NCBI RefSeq assembly: GCF_901905185.1
Contig: NZ_CABFMQ020000142.1
Location: 113,436-177,435, forward strand
DNA: 64,000 nt
Reading direction: 5' to 3'
Source: Methylocella tundrae
GTDB lineage: Bacteria; Pseudomonadota; Alphaproteobacteria; Rhizobiales; Beijerinckiaceae
The translations under genes and the position numbers were made by a program. Shown piece by piece: positions 51,133 to 59,269 of this stretch. Numbering within the stretch: position 1 is the first letter of the stretch; each line of letters opens with the position of its first letter. Under the pieces are notes generated by a model. That model saw only the letters and a program-made list of their open reading frames with translations. It searched no databases and had not been told where the DNA came from.

Positions 51133-53168
51133 TTCAAGCCCTGGTTCAACGCCGCGAATTTCGCAAAAATGTCGGTCTTTGACGCCGTGCCGTCGAGATT
51201 CGTGTAAATGTCGACGCCTTGCAGCGTCGCTGGCTGCGGCAGAGGCCTTTCCGGCGGCGCTGATAGCTGCGTAAACAGGTTTGGCCGCCAGGCATCGTCC
51301 GGAAGGCCGCGAATGCGGGCGATTTGCGCCCATTCATCGTCCGTCAGCGACGAAAGGCCGAGATATTCGGCCGTGGCGAGGTTGTAGATGCGGCAATCGA
51401 GCAAGTGATTGTCGCGCTCGGAGGCTTTGAGCTTCCAGAACTTGCGAATTTTTCCGCGAACGACGTCGTCAGCGAGATATTCCGCCGTGATCTGCCGGAA
51501 ATAGGTCTCATCGAGCCAGCTTCCGAAGTGGCAATAGCCTCCCGGATCGCTTGTGCCGCCGGACCGCAGCCCTTCCTTGCGCAAATCGGCGTAAAACGCG
51601 CCTTTCAGCGGCCATGTGCCGACCGGCCAGAGCTGGCAGCCCTTTTTTACCTTGTGGCCTGCTAAATCGATGTCGACGAGGCTCGGCGTGCCGATCGGAG
51701 GCTTGCCCCATCCGTCGCGACCATCGACGGCAAGAACGGTGTCGCGGCCGGTGATGTCATGCAGACGTTGGTTCTTGCGCACCCAGGCATAGACGACATG
51801 GCTTCGGTAGCCAGAATCGATCGCAAAGGCGTCGAGACGCCGTTTGCGGCCAAATGCGTCGGGAAATTCCCGGTCGATAGTCTGCGCCGCCAGTCTCTCG
51901 AATGCGCCGCCGTCAAAGCTCTCCGTCCCGCCGTCGATATAGAACGCGTCGACAACCCAACTTTCACGGTTCGGCGCGAAAGCCGTGATCTCGACCCAAA
52001 TGCCGCGCATCTGGACGTCAGCCGCGCCAACCAGCATGAGGCCGCGCGACGGCACGTGACCACGGGTTATGCCTTCCTCACGACGCTCCAGGAGACGTTT
52101 ATGGTCCGGCGCATCGCCTTTGATCTCGTAAGGCAGCCCGAGCCAGAGATTCCAGAACGTCTTGAGCTTCTGCGGATCGTCGCCGGCCGAGATATGCGCC
52201 TTGGCGATCTCATCCCAGGGCACAAATGGGCTCGAAAATGTGTCGAAGTGGTAGGAGGGGAACGCGCCGGGTCGCGGGTTGGTCGCGATCCAGCGGCCCC
52301 TCCGCACGAGCGCCTTCTTTTCGTGCGCCTCGATGATGGAGCCACAGCACGGCGCGACATAATGCGCCTGGTGCGGGAAGGTCTGCTCGAAACGAAAATA
52401 CGCTCCGAATTCGAAGACAAATTCCTCCCGACAATGCGGGCATGGCACATGCCAGCGGCGCTGATCGCCGGCGGCGTAGCGCGCCTCGATCTTCGAGGCG
52501 CCCTTGATCGTCGGCGTCGAGATGTCGACTTTCTTCCAGTCGCCGGACGAAAGGAACGACATCAGGCGCCCGTCCGAGATCTCGATTGGATCGCCCTGCC
52601 CGTCGAGATCGTCCGGATACTGGTCGATCTCGTCGCGCAGCAATTTCTTGATCGTCTTCGAGCGAAGGTCCGCCGCGGAGGTGGCGATCGCCAGCGTCAG
52701 CGACCCGCCGGGATATTTCTTCGAATAGGTCGTCGAGCCTTCCGATGAGCGGGAGGTCTGCGGCGCGACCTTGCGCTTCAAGGCCTTGGTCGATTCGATG
52801 GCCGGCTGCAGCTTGTCGCGGTTGAAGTCCGACAAGGCGGCGTCGGTCGGCTGCACGATCATCATGCGGCATGGGTCGCGATCGATCGAATGGCCGATGG
52901 CGGCGATGAGCAGCGTGGTGAAGCCGGTCTGTGCGGACTTCATCGCGGCGATCTGGTTGGCGCCCGAATCAGGCCCGAGCAGGTCGAGCGGCTCCTTGAT
53001 GTAGGGCGTCAACGCCAGATCCCATGCCGCCCCTGCCTGAGGGCCGTCTGGAACAACGAGGTTTTCTGTCGCCCATTGCGAGGGCGGCATGGGAACGGGC
53101 GGCGATAGGACGTCGGCGAAGGCGTTGGCCACGACCTCGAGGGCTGAGCGCTTGAATTGGAGCGTCAC
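51129..53168 (-). CDS. Terminase large subunit (lambda gpA family)
   Basis: 679 residues. The packaging ATPase region has MKSAQTGFTTLLIAAIGHSID (Walker A-like), LLRDEIDQYPDDLDGQGD (Walker B-like) and the zinc-like HVPCPHCREEF; the nuclease C-terminus has FAIDSGYRSHVVYAWVRKN. The last 31 residues begin LQGVDIYTNLDGTAS, a peptide shared with the tail-terminator gene. GpA-type terminases usually package at cos sites. Confidence 0.93.
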   Translation of the reverse strand: MTLQFKRSALEVVANAFADVLSPPVPMPPSQWATENLVVPDGPQAGAAWDLALTPYIKEPLDLLGPDSGANQIAAMKSAQTGFTTLLIAAIGHSIDRDPCRMMIVQPTDAALSDFNRDKLQPAIESTKALKRKVAPQTSRSSEGSTTYSKKYPGGSLTLAIATSAADLRSKTIKKLLRDEIDQYPDDLDGQGDPIEISDGRLMSFLSSGDWKKVDISTPTIKGASKIEARYAAGDQRRWHVPCPHCREEFVFEFGAYFRFEQTFPHQAHYVAPCCGSIIEAHEKKALVRRGRWIATNPRPGAFPSYHFDTFSSPFVPWDEIAKAHISAGDDPQKLKTFWNLWLGLPYEIKGDAPDHKRLLERREEGITRGHVPSRGLMLVGAADVQMRGIWVEITAFAPNRESWVVDAFYIDGGTESFDGGAFERLAAQTIDREFPDAFGRKRRLDAFAIDSGYRSHVVYAWVRKNQRLHDITGRDTVLAVDGRDGWGKPPIGTPSLVDIDLAGHKVKKGCQLWPVGTWPLKGAFYADLRKEGLRSGGTSDPGGYCHFGSWLDETYFRQITAEYLADDVVRGKIRKFWKLKASERDNHLLDCRIYNLATAEYLGLSSLTDDEWAQIARIRGLPDDAWRPNLFTQLSAPPERPLPQPATLQGVDIYTNLDGTASKTDIFAKFAALNQGLK

Positions 53169-53779
53169 GCCGCGTCGGCCTCTTCATCTGGCGCCGGCGC
53201 ATTGACGCCATTCTCAGCGAGCTTGCGCAGTTCGCGCTCGATAGCGGAGCGAAGATCGCGGGCGACAATCTTGAGGACCGCGCGGGCGCCGAGGGCGCCA
53301 TCTTTGCCGACGGCTGATGCGAGCTCATCGGCGCGGCTTGGGAGTTGATCGAGGACGCGCACGATGCCCTCGGCGCATATGCCGATTGCGGAGGCGATGT
53401 CCTCGACGGGCAACAGCTTCTTGAGCCGCTCATCGAGATCGAGCTTGGCGATGTCCGCCTGGTAGGCTGTGCGTCGCGCTTGCTCGCGGGCGAGAATCGG
53501 GTCTGAACCATTGCCGGATGGCGGAGGCTGATGCGTCGCGCCGGCGCCGTTCATCGTGCGGATGGCGTCGCCGGTTTCGCCGACGGCGCGATCATAGGCC
53601 GCGATGTTGACGAGTTTAGTCCCGCGGGCGCCGGTGCGTGTTTCCAGAGAGCCAAGTGATTCGAGGCGCGAGATGCGACGCGAAACTGCGGCCTTGTCGA
53701 CGCCCTTTTGGCGAGCGAGATCCGACACAGAGATCCACAGGCCATCGCCAGCGTCGGCGTTGACGGCTGTTGATGTCAA
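53165..53779 (-). CDS. Terminase small subunit
   Basis: 204 residues: an N-terminal winged helix (WISVSDLARQKGVDKAAVSRRISRLESLGSLETR) for DNA recognition and a C-terminal helical part (LDLDERLKKLLPVEDIASAIGI). Matches Nu1/phage terminase small subunits in place and fold. Overlaps the large subunit by 4 bp. Confidence 0.82.
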   Translation of the reverse strand: MTSTAVNADAGDGLWISVSDLARQKGVDKAAVSRRISRLESLGSLETRTGARGTKLVNIAAYDRAVGETGDAIRTMNGAGATHQPPPSGNGSDPILAREQARRTAYQADIAKLDLDERLKKLLPVEDIASAIGICAEGIVRVLDQLPSRADELASAVGKDGALGARAVLKIVARDLRSAIERELRKLAENGVNAPAPDEEADAA

Positions 53780-53898
53780 TGTTGACCCCGTTGACCCTAA
53801 AAAATCAAAGTCTTGCTAGAGAAATTCCGGACTGCGGCGGCGGCGCAGCTCATTCGGGAGGGGGGAAGGACCCGTGAACCACAGATCCACGCCGTATC
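53780..53898. other. Candidate cos region
   Basis: A 119-bp gap directly upstream of the small terminase gene, the usual place for cos in gpA-type phages. It contains GTTGACCCCGTTGACCC and a G-rich run GGGAGGGGGGAAGGACCCG. The exact nick site is not visible; a site elsewhere is possible. Confidence 0.35.
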
Positions 53899-54429
53899 TC
53901 ACCCTACCGACTTCAGCAGATGTTTGAGCACAGCGGCAGGCACAACCCCCTGCGCCGATGCGATGAACACCTCAGCCGCTTTGTCTTTCACCAGCTCTTT
54001 CGGCAGCGATGGCCCGTACAGCTTACGGATAGGCAATCGCTTATCCGTCAGCCTTGCGCGAAACCCGTCGACGCCGAGCCCAGGCATCCCAAACGAGCGC
54101 TTGAAGACATGATCGACGCCCCATGTGCGCGCATCTATCGCATGCCCGGTGTCTTTCACCGGGAATTCCTTGATCGGAATGCCCTTGCCCTTCGCGATGA
54201 TCTGATAGGCAAGTTTGCCAGGCGCGGCGCGCGCATAGCCGCGTCCCGAATCCTGCATCCTCGACGTGATCGAGGCGTATTTCGTCACGCCCGTCTGCGT
54301 CTTCAGCGCGCGCTGCACTTGCGTGCGCACCTTGTCGCCGCCTTCGTTCAGCCCGCGCGCGATCGCCAGCGGGATCGCCGTCTCGAACCGGCCGGCCTTG
54401 CTGATCACTTTCACCCGTAGCGCGATCAC
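53899..54429 (-). CDS. Minor tail protein Z / HK97 gp10-like
   Basis: 176 residues starting at GTG. GLNEGGDKVRTQVQRALKTQTGV, a pattern of small phage tail-completion proteins (GPZ). PIKEFPVKDTGHAIDARTWGVDHVFKRSFGMPG continues it. Unusually it lies upstream of the terminase genes and not between portal and tail. GTGA overlap with the 61-residue gene. Confidence 0.65.
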   Translation of the reverse strand: MIALRVKVISKAGRFETAIPLAIARGLNEGGDKVRTQVQRALKTQTGVTKYASITSRMQDSGRGYARAAPGKLAYQIIAKGKGIPIKEFPVKDTGHAIDARTWGVDHVFKRSFGMPGLGVDGFRARLTDKRLPIRKLYGPSLPKELVKDKAAEVFIASAQGVVPAAVLKHLLKSVG

Positions 54430-54611
54430 CGGCGCAGGCTCATCCGCGCCGCGGCCAAACGCGATCCGCTCACCAGCGCCCGCGCATCCTCGACCATGGT
54501 GCGCGTCACGAATCGCGCGGCCTCGGCCATGCGCGCCTTTTCGAATTCGCCATCCGCCAGAGACGACACAACACGGCCGATCGCCGCGCGTCTCTCAGCG
54601 CATCGGCACAT
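54426..54611 (-). CDS. Small protein at the head of the head operon
   Basis: 61 residues (CRCAERRAAIGRVVSSLADGEFEKARM). GAGGAGG lies seven bases before the ATG. It is the first gene downstream of the second leader cassette and overlaps the tail Z gene. No family recognised. Confidence 0.55.
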   Translation of the reverse strand: MCRCAERRAAIGRVVSSLADGEFEKARMAEAARFVTRTMVEDARALVSGSRLAAARMSLRR

Positions 54612-54630
54612 GGTCGCCTCCTCAAACGCG

Positions 54631-54718
54631 CAACAAAAAACCCGGCGCGGGAAGCGTCGGGTTTGAGTAACCTTTTAAAGCCTGCATAAGGTGCGCCAAA
54701 CTCCGCCCGCAAGTCAAG
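54631..54718 (-). promoter_or_regulatory. Late-operon leader cassette, copy 2: promoter-like block plus intrinsic terminator
   Basis: Nearly identical to 36,771-36,856 (differences mostly in the five-base spacer and just before the hairpin). TTGACT overlaps the TGA stop of the upstream gene. The conserved T-run (six Ts) follows the stem-loop on the minus strand in both copies, while on the plus strand it is conserved poorly, so minus-strand transcription is the likely direction. The first gene starts 20 bp downstream. Confidence 0.6.
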
Positions 54719-55586
54719 CGGTTTTTTGCGCCCTTCCCCGCCCGCGCCTCTTGACGGCCGCGACCACGCAAGACCAGGTCAAATCCGGCAGCACTCGTGG
54801 CAGACGAATATCGCCTTCCCATGGCCGAATCACCCGCGGCGACGCCAAAACCTCATGCTCGCTCAGCGTCTCTCGCAAATCGTCAGTCAGCACATCCATC
54901 GCGAATCGCCAGATCTCATATTCGCCCCGCGCGACGCCCGCATCGACAGGGCACGGATCGAGATAGCGTTTCTGATACGCGCCCGCGACCGGCCTTTTCG
55001 CTGTCTGCGAGTATCCGTCCGCCTCGACCTCATAGGGCGTATCGCTCACCGACGTCGTGATCATCTTGCGCACAAACCATTTCGGGCGCCCGTTCGCGCC
55101 GCGCACAAGCCGCGCCTCAGGCTTGTCGGCTTGCCACACCGGGCAACCGCCCATGATCGCAAATTTGAAAATCAGCCGGCTTGGCGGCGTTCGCAACCGC
55201 CGCGCGCCATCGGCGTCGCGCACGGTCAGGCGATCCACGGTCGCGGCAACCGCCGCTTCGCCCAGGACGCCCATATCGCCCAAATCCGAGAACGGGCTCC
55301 AATCCTCCGGCAAGCCCAATTCCAGATCATCCAGCGCCGCGACAGCCGCCGCGATCGCAACGGCATCCGGATGCGGCGCGCTTTCCGCGCCAGCGATCGG
55401 CACGACGCCCCACTGGTTCAGCCCCGCCTCATCGATGATCGTCAGATAGTCGCCAAATTTCGAGACGCCGCCCCATCCGGCGCGAAACCCCGTCGCGATC
55501 GCGCCGCCCCGCGCCTGCTCTTTCGGCAACTCCTCACGATACGCCCAGCGCAGCAGCGCCTCAATCTCAACCCGCTTTTTCGCCAT
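54714..55586 (-). CDS. Conserved phage protein, unknown function
   Basis: 290 residues from MAKKRVEIEALLRWAYREELPKEQ. It contains LIFKFAIMGGCPVWQADKPEAR and YEVEADGYSQTAKRPVAGAYQKRYLDPCPVDAG; such proteins occur between replication and head modules of rhizobial prophages. The start at 55,586 avoids reading through the iteron region. No catalytic motif. Confidence 0.65.
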   Translation of the reverse strand: MAKKRVEIEALLRWAYREELPKEQARGGAIATGFRAGWGGVSKFGDYLTIIDEAGLNQWGVVPIAGAESAPHPDAVAIAAAVAALDDLELGLPEDWSPFSDLGDMGVLGEAAVAATVDRLTVRDADGARRLRTPPSRLIFKFAIMGGCPVWQADKPEARLVRGANGRPKWFVRKMITTSVSDTPYEVEADGYSQTAKRPVAGAYQKRYLDPCPVDAGVARGEYEIWRFAMDVLTDDLRETLSEHEVLASPRVIRPWEGDIRLPRVLPDLTWSCVVAAVKRRGRGRAQKTA

Positions 55587-55605
55587 GTCGCATCCCCGAT
55601 CCGTT

Positions 55606-55892
55606 TGCGAGGGTCGCGAGGGTCCTGCGAACACTTCGCCAAAACCCTCGCAGCACTTTTCATCAATCTTTTCAGTATGTTCCAAACAGTCTGCGAGGGT
55701 TGCGAGGGTTTTTCTCGCGTATACATAAGGAAATTTCAAAAAAAGCTTCTTTTCCCGAAACCCTTTTTTCTCATATATACGCGCGCGAAACCCTCGCAAC
55801 CCTCGCAAAGACTTTGCATATTATTGTTCTATTTATCGTTTTTGCCTGCGAGGGTACGTTCTAAACCCTCGCAAGACCCTCGCGACCCTCGC
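55606..55892. repeat. Eleven copies of GCGAGGGT / ACCCTCGC
   Basis: Plus orientation at 55607, 55616, 55693, 55702 and 55848. Minus orientation (ACCCTCGC) at 55644, 55790, 55799, 55865, 55876 and 55885. Most are in tandem with 9-11 bp period (about one helical turn), e.g. TGCGAGGGT repeated twice at 55,692-55,709. Typical of iterons or an operator array. Confidence 0.85.
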
Positions 55893-55976
55893 AGAAAAAT
55901 CGCCGTTTTCGTCCAAATCGAGAGCGAGCGGGAGCGCTCAGCATCCATGCGTTCCAAAATGCGACCCCTCGACTGA

Positions 55977-55990
55977 CTTTTGGCCAAAAG
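55977..55990. promoter_or_regulatory. 14-bp perfect palindrome
   Basis: CTTTTGGCCAAAAG. Lies between the repeat array and the deoxyribosyltransferase-like gene; an operator or part of the origin. Confidence 0.4.
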
Positions 55991-56079
55991 GAGGGTGAGG
56001 CCTCACGCTCGCCGAGGAGGTCCTGTGGCGAGGAAGGTCTTTGCGAAGGCAAGGAGACCAAAGGCGGCGCTTCGCGTTT

Positions 56080-56562
56080 TCATGCCTTGACCATCCTACT
56101 CGCGTTGATCTCCGCCGTTCCCGAGATACGCCCACGCAAGGAATTCAGGAGCTCGTCATCGCTAATAGTGATGTCGTCGGCAATCATGTTCATGAGTTCG
56201 GGCTCGCAGCTCTCCGGGATATGCACGATGGTGTGCTTTCCAGCGCCGGCGCACCATCCGAGCTCAAGATGAGCGCTTCGGCCACAAGGCATGACGAGAA
56301 CACAGGTGTCGGCCCAGCGCATCGCCCGGAAATCAGAATTGAATCCTTGGGCCGCTACAGCAGATCCGAGCAATTTATCCCTGTAGGCGCTTGGGTCCCA
56401 AGTTTCCCAGTTGGCATCGATATCCAGCCAGCGGAAGCCATCCTTCAAACCAAAGAAAGGCGATCTGAAATCGTAAACTTCGTGGCCTTCCTGTCGAAGC
56501 ATATCGACAATCCGGGGTTGATGTTTGTTTCGCCAAGAAGAGGCGACATAAATGCGTTTCAT
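56080..56562 (-). CDS. Nucleoside 2-deoxyribosyltransferase-like phage protein
   Basis: 160 residues. KRIYVASSWRNKHQPRIVDMLRQEGHEVYDF and MRWADTCVLVMPCGRSAHLELGWCAGAGK are the N-deoxyribosyltransferase/DUF4406 pattern; the Glu of AHLELGW would be the nucleophile. A strong AAGGAGA precedes the ATG. Probable nucleotide metabolism or base-exchange enzyme; the substrate is unknown. Confidence 0.72.
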   Translation of the reverse strand: MKRIYVASSWRNKHQPRIVDMLRQEGHEVYDFRSPFFGLKDGFRWLDIDANWETWDPSAYRDKLLGSAVAAQGFNSDFRAMRWADTCVLVMPCGRSAHLELGWCAGAGKHTIVHIPESCEPELMNMIADDITISDDELLNSLRGRISGTAEINASRMVKA

Positions 56563-56606
56563 TTAGCAATCTCCTTCCATTTGACCACACTCATCGCGAC
56601 CATCCT

Positions 56607-58382
56607 CTATTCCCAACCGGGGATGCGGGGCTCGGCGTCAGGCCGCGCAGGCACATCATGCAGCCTGCAATCGACATAGCGCCTCACACGCTCGTCCAGG
56701 CGCTTGAAGCGCGTCTTCATCACCTTGGCGAATTTCGCCTCGAACACATGCCGCCGGGCGGACGCCATGGACCATGAGACATAGGCGTCATACATCGTCC
56801 GCGCCGTCACGCTGCCGCCCGCCCACACCTCGACGCAATCCGAGATAAAATCCGAGATCGGGTCCATTTCGCTGCGATACTCGGCCGTCGCCGCCCGCAC
56901 CGAATCCGGCATGTGAAGCCCGCTTTCGATAAAGCGCATCGCGCCCTCGATCAGCCAGTTCAGAATGCCCGGATATTCCGGCGCGAAACCGGCCAGCACA
57001 TCCTCGAACTCGCGCCGCTTTTCCTCCGGGATCGTCACCGGCCAATGCACCACGGCCATGCGCCGCCAGATGCCATTGTCCGTGCCGTCGATGCGCGGAT
57101 AGCCGTTGCCGCTCATGTGGCATGAGAAGATCGGCGTAAACTCGAAATAGCCCTTGAACAGCGTGCGCACAGGGATCTTCTCTCCGCCCGTGAGTTTCTT
57201 CACCAGATCCTCATGCAGCGGCTTGTCGGCCGGCAGCTCCAGCACGCGCAGCGCTCGCGCGCCATAGAGCCGCGCCAGGTCGGGCGAGGCGCCCCCGGCG
57301 CTGCGATCGCCCTGCCCCGTGATGCTTTCGGCCGGCAGACCAACCGCCAGCGGGCCCAACACGCGCATCAGCGTTTCCAGAAACACGCTCTTGCCATTGG
57401 CGCCCGAGCCATAGTGAAACACCAGCAGCTGCACGGTGCGGCCGATCAGGCCGAGGCCGGAAAAGGTCTGCACGAATTCCCGCACGGAGGCGTCGGGCAA
57501 GAACTCCTCGAGGAACGCCAGCCATCTCGGGCACTCGGCCTTCGGCTTGTAGGCCAGCGGCACGAATCGCGTCAGCATGTCTTCGCGCCGGTGTCCATCC
57601 CGCACATCAAGGCGCACCTTCATGCGCTCGACGTCAGGGTCGGGACATTCCAGATCCTTTTCGCGCACAAACTCCAATGTGTGCTTGCGCGTCGAAAACA
57701 GGAATGGATTCTTGTTGAAGTCGTCCGGCTCGACCGCGCAGAAAGGCGCGGCGCAGATCATCATCGCCTCGATGCGCGATTTATTCTTGCTCGAGACGGC
57801 GAATTTCCGCCGCGCGATTTTCCGCTTTTTCAGAGCGTCGCGGGCGGCATCGCCCTCGTCAATCACGCGTTTCAAAACGCGGGCGCGCGCAACATCCTCA
57901 TCGCTCCAGTCCGCCTTGCGCTTTTCCAGCGCGGCGAGATCATCATCGGCCTGGTCGGCCTCGGCGATGATCTTTTCCTCAAAAGGCGTCTGCGCCATCA
58001 CATCGGCCTCGAGGCCGATGCGGCCGCCGAGCTTTTGCGCCACGGCATGCGCATAGAGGTTGCCGCAATCAATATCCCAATGGGTTGACACCCAGGCCGC
58101 ATAGCTCGGCGTCTTGGCGTCGCCCTGCTTCAGCACGCGCAATTCCGAGCCGAAATGCGCCAGCAGCCTTTTGCCATTATCCGTGTCGGAATGGTCGAGC
58201 TCACAGCAGCGTTTGAGCGCCTCGGCATCGACCTGTCGCGCATCGGAATCGGATGGCCCCAATTCCGTGCCGTCGTCAATCTCATCGGCATGATCGAGAG
58301 GCGTCGACATGGCATGCGGGGGTTCGCGGGGCGGCGCGCCCTCGACCATGGAGGCAATGCGCGCGGCTTGTTCAGGCGTCAT
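56607..58382 (-). CDS. P4-family phage/plasmid helicase-primase (D5-like)
   Basis: 591 residues. The D5_N region precedes an SF3 helicase with Walker A GSGANGKSV (325-333) and the sensor-type region DGTDNGIWRRMAVVHWPVTIPEE. The C-terminus carries a winged-helix-like KMTMYDAYVSW-type segment. It is the replicative helicase of the phage. Overlaps the deaminase gene by ATGA. Confidence 0.88.
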   Translation of the reverse strand: MTPEQAARIASMVEGAPPREPPHAMSTPLDHADEIDDGTELGPSDSDARQVDAEALKRCCELDHSDTDNGKRLLAHFGSELRVLKQGDAKTPSYAAWVSTHWDIDCGNLYAHAVAQKLGGRIGLEADVMAQTPFEEKIIAEADQADDDLAALEKRKADWSDEDVARARVLKRVIDEGDAARDALKKRKIARRKFAVSSKNKSRIEAMMICAAPFCAVEPDDFNKNPFLFSTRKHTLEFVREKDLECPDPDVERMKVRLDVRDGHRREDMLTRFVPLAYKPKAECPRWLAFLEEFLPDASVREFVQTFSGLGLIGRTVQLLVFHYGSGANGKSVFLETLMRVLGPLAVGLPAESITGQGDRSAGGASPDLARLYGARALRVLELPADKPLHEDLVKKLTGGEKIPVRTLFKGYFEFTPIFSCHMSGNGYPRIDGTDNGIWRRMAVVHWPVTIPEEKRREFEDVLAGFAPEYPGILNWLIEGAMRFIESGLHMPDSVRAATAEYRSEMDPISDFISDCVEVWAGGSVTARTMYDAYVSWSMASARRHVFEAKFAKVMKTRFKRLDERVRRYVDCRLHDVPARPDAEPRIPGWE

Positions 58383-58714
58383 TCGTCACCAGACGGCGGA
58401 GCCGCAACGTATATCCGAGCGATTCCAGCCGCCAGGCAGGCCGCGCGGCAGCTTTCGCAGGCATAGCTATGCCCTTCGAGATAAATGGCCCCGCCCCGCG
58501 CCGCGGATCCGGCCGCTTTGAGCGCCGCGATCTCGGCGTGGCTGCTCTGTCCGCACACGTCGTGGCAAAGCTCATAGCCAACGCCGGTCGGCAGGTCTTT
58601 GCGAGGGCAGACGGTCTGCGGGTTGGCGCAATCATTCTCGCCAACGAACCGCGAGCCATCCAACCCCACGATCGTCGCGCGCACGATCTGTTTCGCGCAA
58701 GGCCCGCGGCTCAT
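58379..58714 (-). CDS. Cytidine/deoxycytidylate deaminase-like protein
   Basis: 111 residues. The zinc motifs HAE (59-61) and CESC (86-89) of CDA-type deaminases are present, with a preceding CANPQTVCPRKD and GYELCHDVCGQ (extra Cys). Likely supplies dUMP or edits nucleotides in the phage pool. Its start lies inside the end of the upstream gene. Confidence 0.78.
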   Translation of the reverse strand: MSRGPCAKQIVRATIVGLDGSRFVGENDCANPQTVCPRKDLPTGVGYELCHDVCGQSSHAEIAALKAAGSAARGGAIYLEGHSYACESCRAACLAAGIARIYVAAPPSGDE

Positions 58715-59018
58715 GAATTTCTCTTGTCAAGCCCGCAGGAACGCAGCGCGCGGAACAGCAGGTCATTGCGAGAGCCGTGATCAGCTCATCATCCTCGCCG
58801 GCCATCACCGCGTTCAACGCCGTATCATCAGAGCTGACCTTTCCCTTTTTCCATGCCGCGCGCAGCGCACCCGCGAAAGGCGGCGTTTTTTTCAGCGCGA
58901 CGGCATAGTCGGCTGTTCCGTCGCCATGAATCCCAATGTTCGCAATTTCCATAATGCCGATGGTTCGGGCGCGATTAGCGTCGCCGCCGGGAAGCAGATC
59001 AAAGGTCACCCGAATCAT
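58632..59018 (-). CDS. Small phage protein overlapping the deaminase gene
   Basis: 128 residues from MIRVTFDLLPGGDANRARTIG at 59,018. The N-terminal part resembles common alphaproteobacterial phage proteins that end near 'WKKGKV'. Here the frame continues and overlaps the deaminase gene by 83 bp, so the last ~30 residues may be a read-through addition. Function unknown. Confidence 0.6.
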   Translation of the reverse strand: MIRVTFDLLPGGDANRARTIGIMEIANIGIHGDGTADYAVALKKTPPFAGALRAAWKKGKVSSDDTALNAVMAGEDDELITALAMTCCSARCVPAGLTREIHEPRALRETDRARDDRGVGWLAVRWRE

Positions 59019-59250
59019 TTTTCTTTTCCCCCAACCCAGCCTCGATCTCATCGGCGAGCGCGCGCCAGTCCCGCGCGTTGCGCTCTTCCAGCGCCGATTC
59101 AGCCGTCGAAATAACAAGGGCGCCGCCCGTCTTCAGCCCGATCATCGTCCGGCGGTCTTCAGCGCGCGCCGCAGCCGCTTCCGCCCGCGCGCGCAAGACC
59201 TTCGCCGCGCCCTCGCAAATCGCTAATTCCAACAGGTCCGGATTGCTCAT
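58999..59250 (-). CDS. Small helical phage protein
   Basis: 83 residues, Ala/Glu/Arg-rich with a coiled-coil tendency (AAKVLRARAEAAAARAEDRRTM). A GGGAGG lies upstream of the ATG. It overlaps the next gene by 20 bp. No family recognised. Confidence 0.5.
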   Translation of the reverse strand: MSNPDLLELAICEGAAKVLRARAEAAAARAEDRRTMIGLKTGGALVISTAESALEERNARDWRALADEIEAGLGEKKNDSGDL

Positions 59251-59269
59251 TCCGCCGCCTCCCGCGATC

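Larger units (their letters stand above)
55587..56079. other. Intergenic AT-rich region with iteron-like repeats (putative origin or operator)
   Basis: 493 bp without a convincing gene. Contains eleven GCGAGGGT copies in both orientations (55,606-55,892), the AT-rich blocks around 55,730-55,780 and 55,810-55,845, and a 14-bp perfect palindrome at 55,977. It lies between the 54,714 gene and the nucleotide/replication genes. Confidence 0.55.

Noticed and set aside
55606..55892. Possible CRISPR array
   Set aside because: Repeat unit is only 8-9 bp, occurs in both orientations and has no uniform spacers.
54726..55976. 416-codon plus-strand open frame
   Set aside because: Antisense of the 54,714 gene and the repeat region; composition is artefactual.
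57213..58088. Plus-strand open frame opposite the helicase
   Set aside because: Antisense of a certain D5-type helicase gene.
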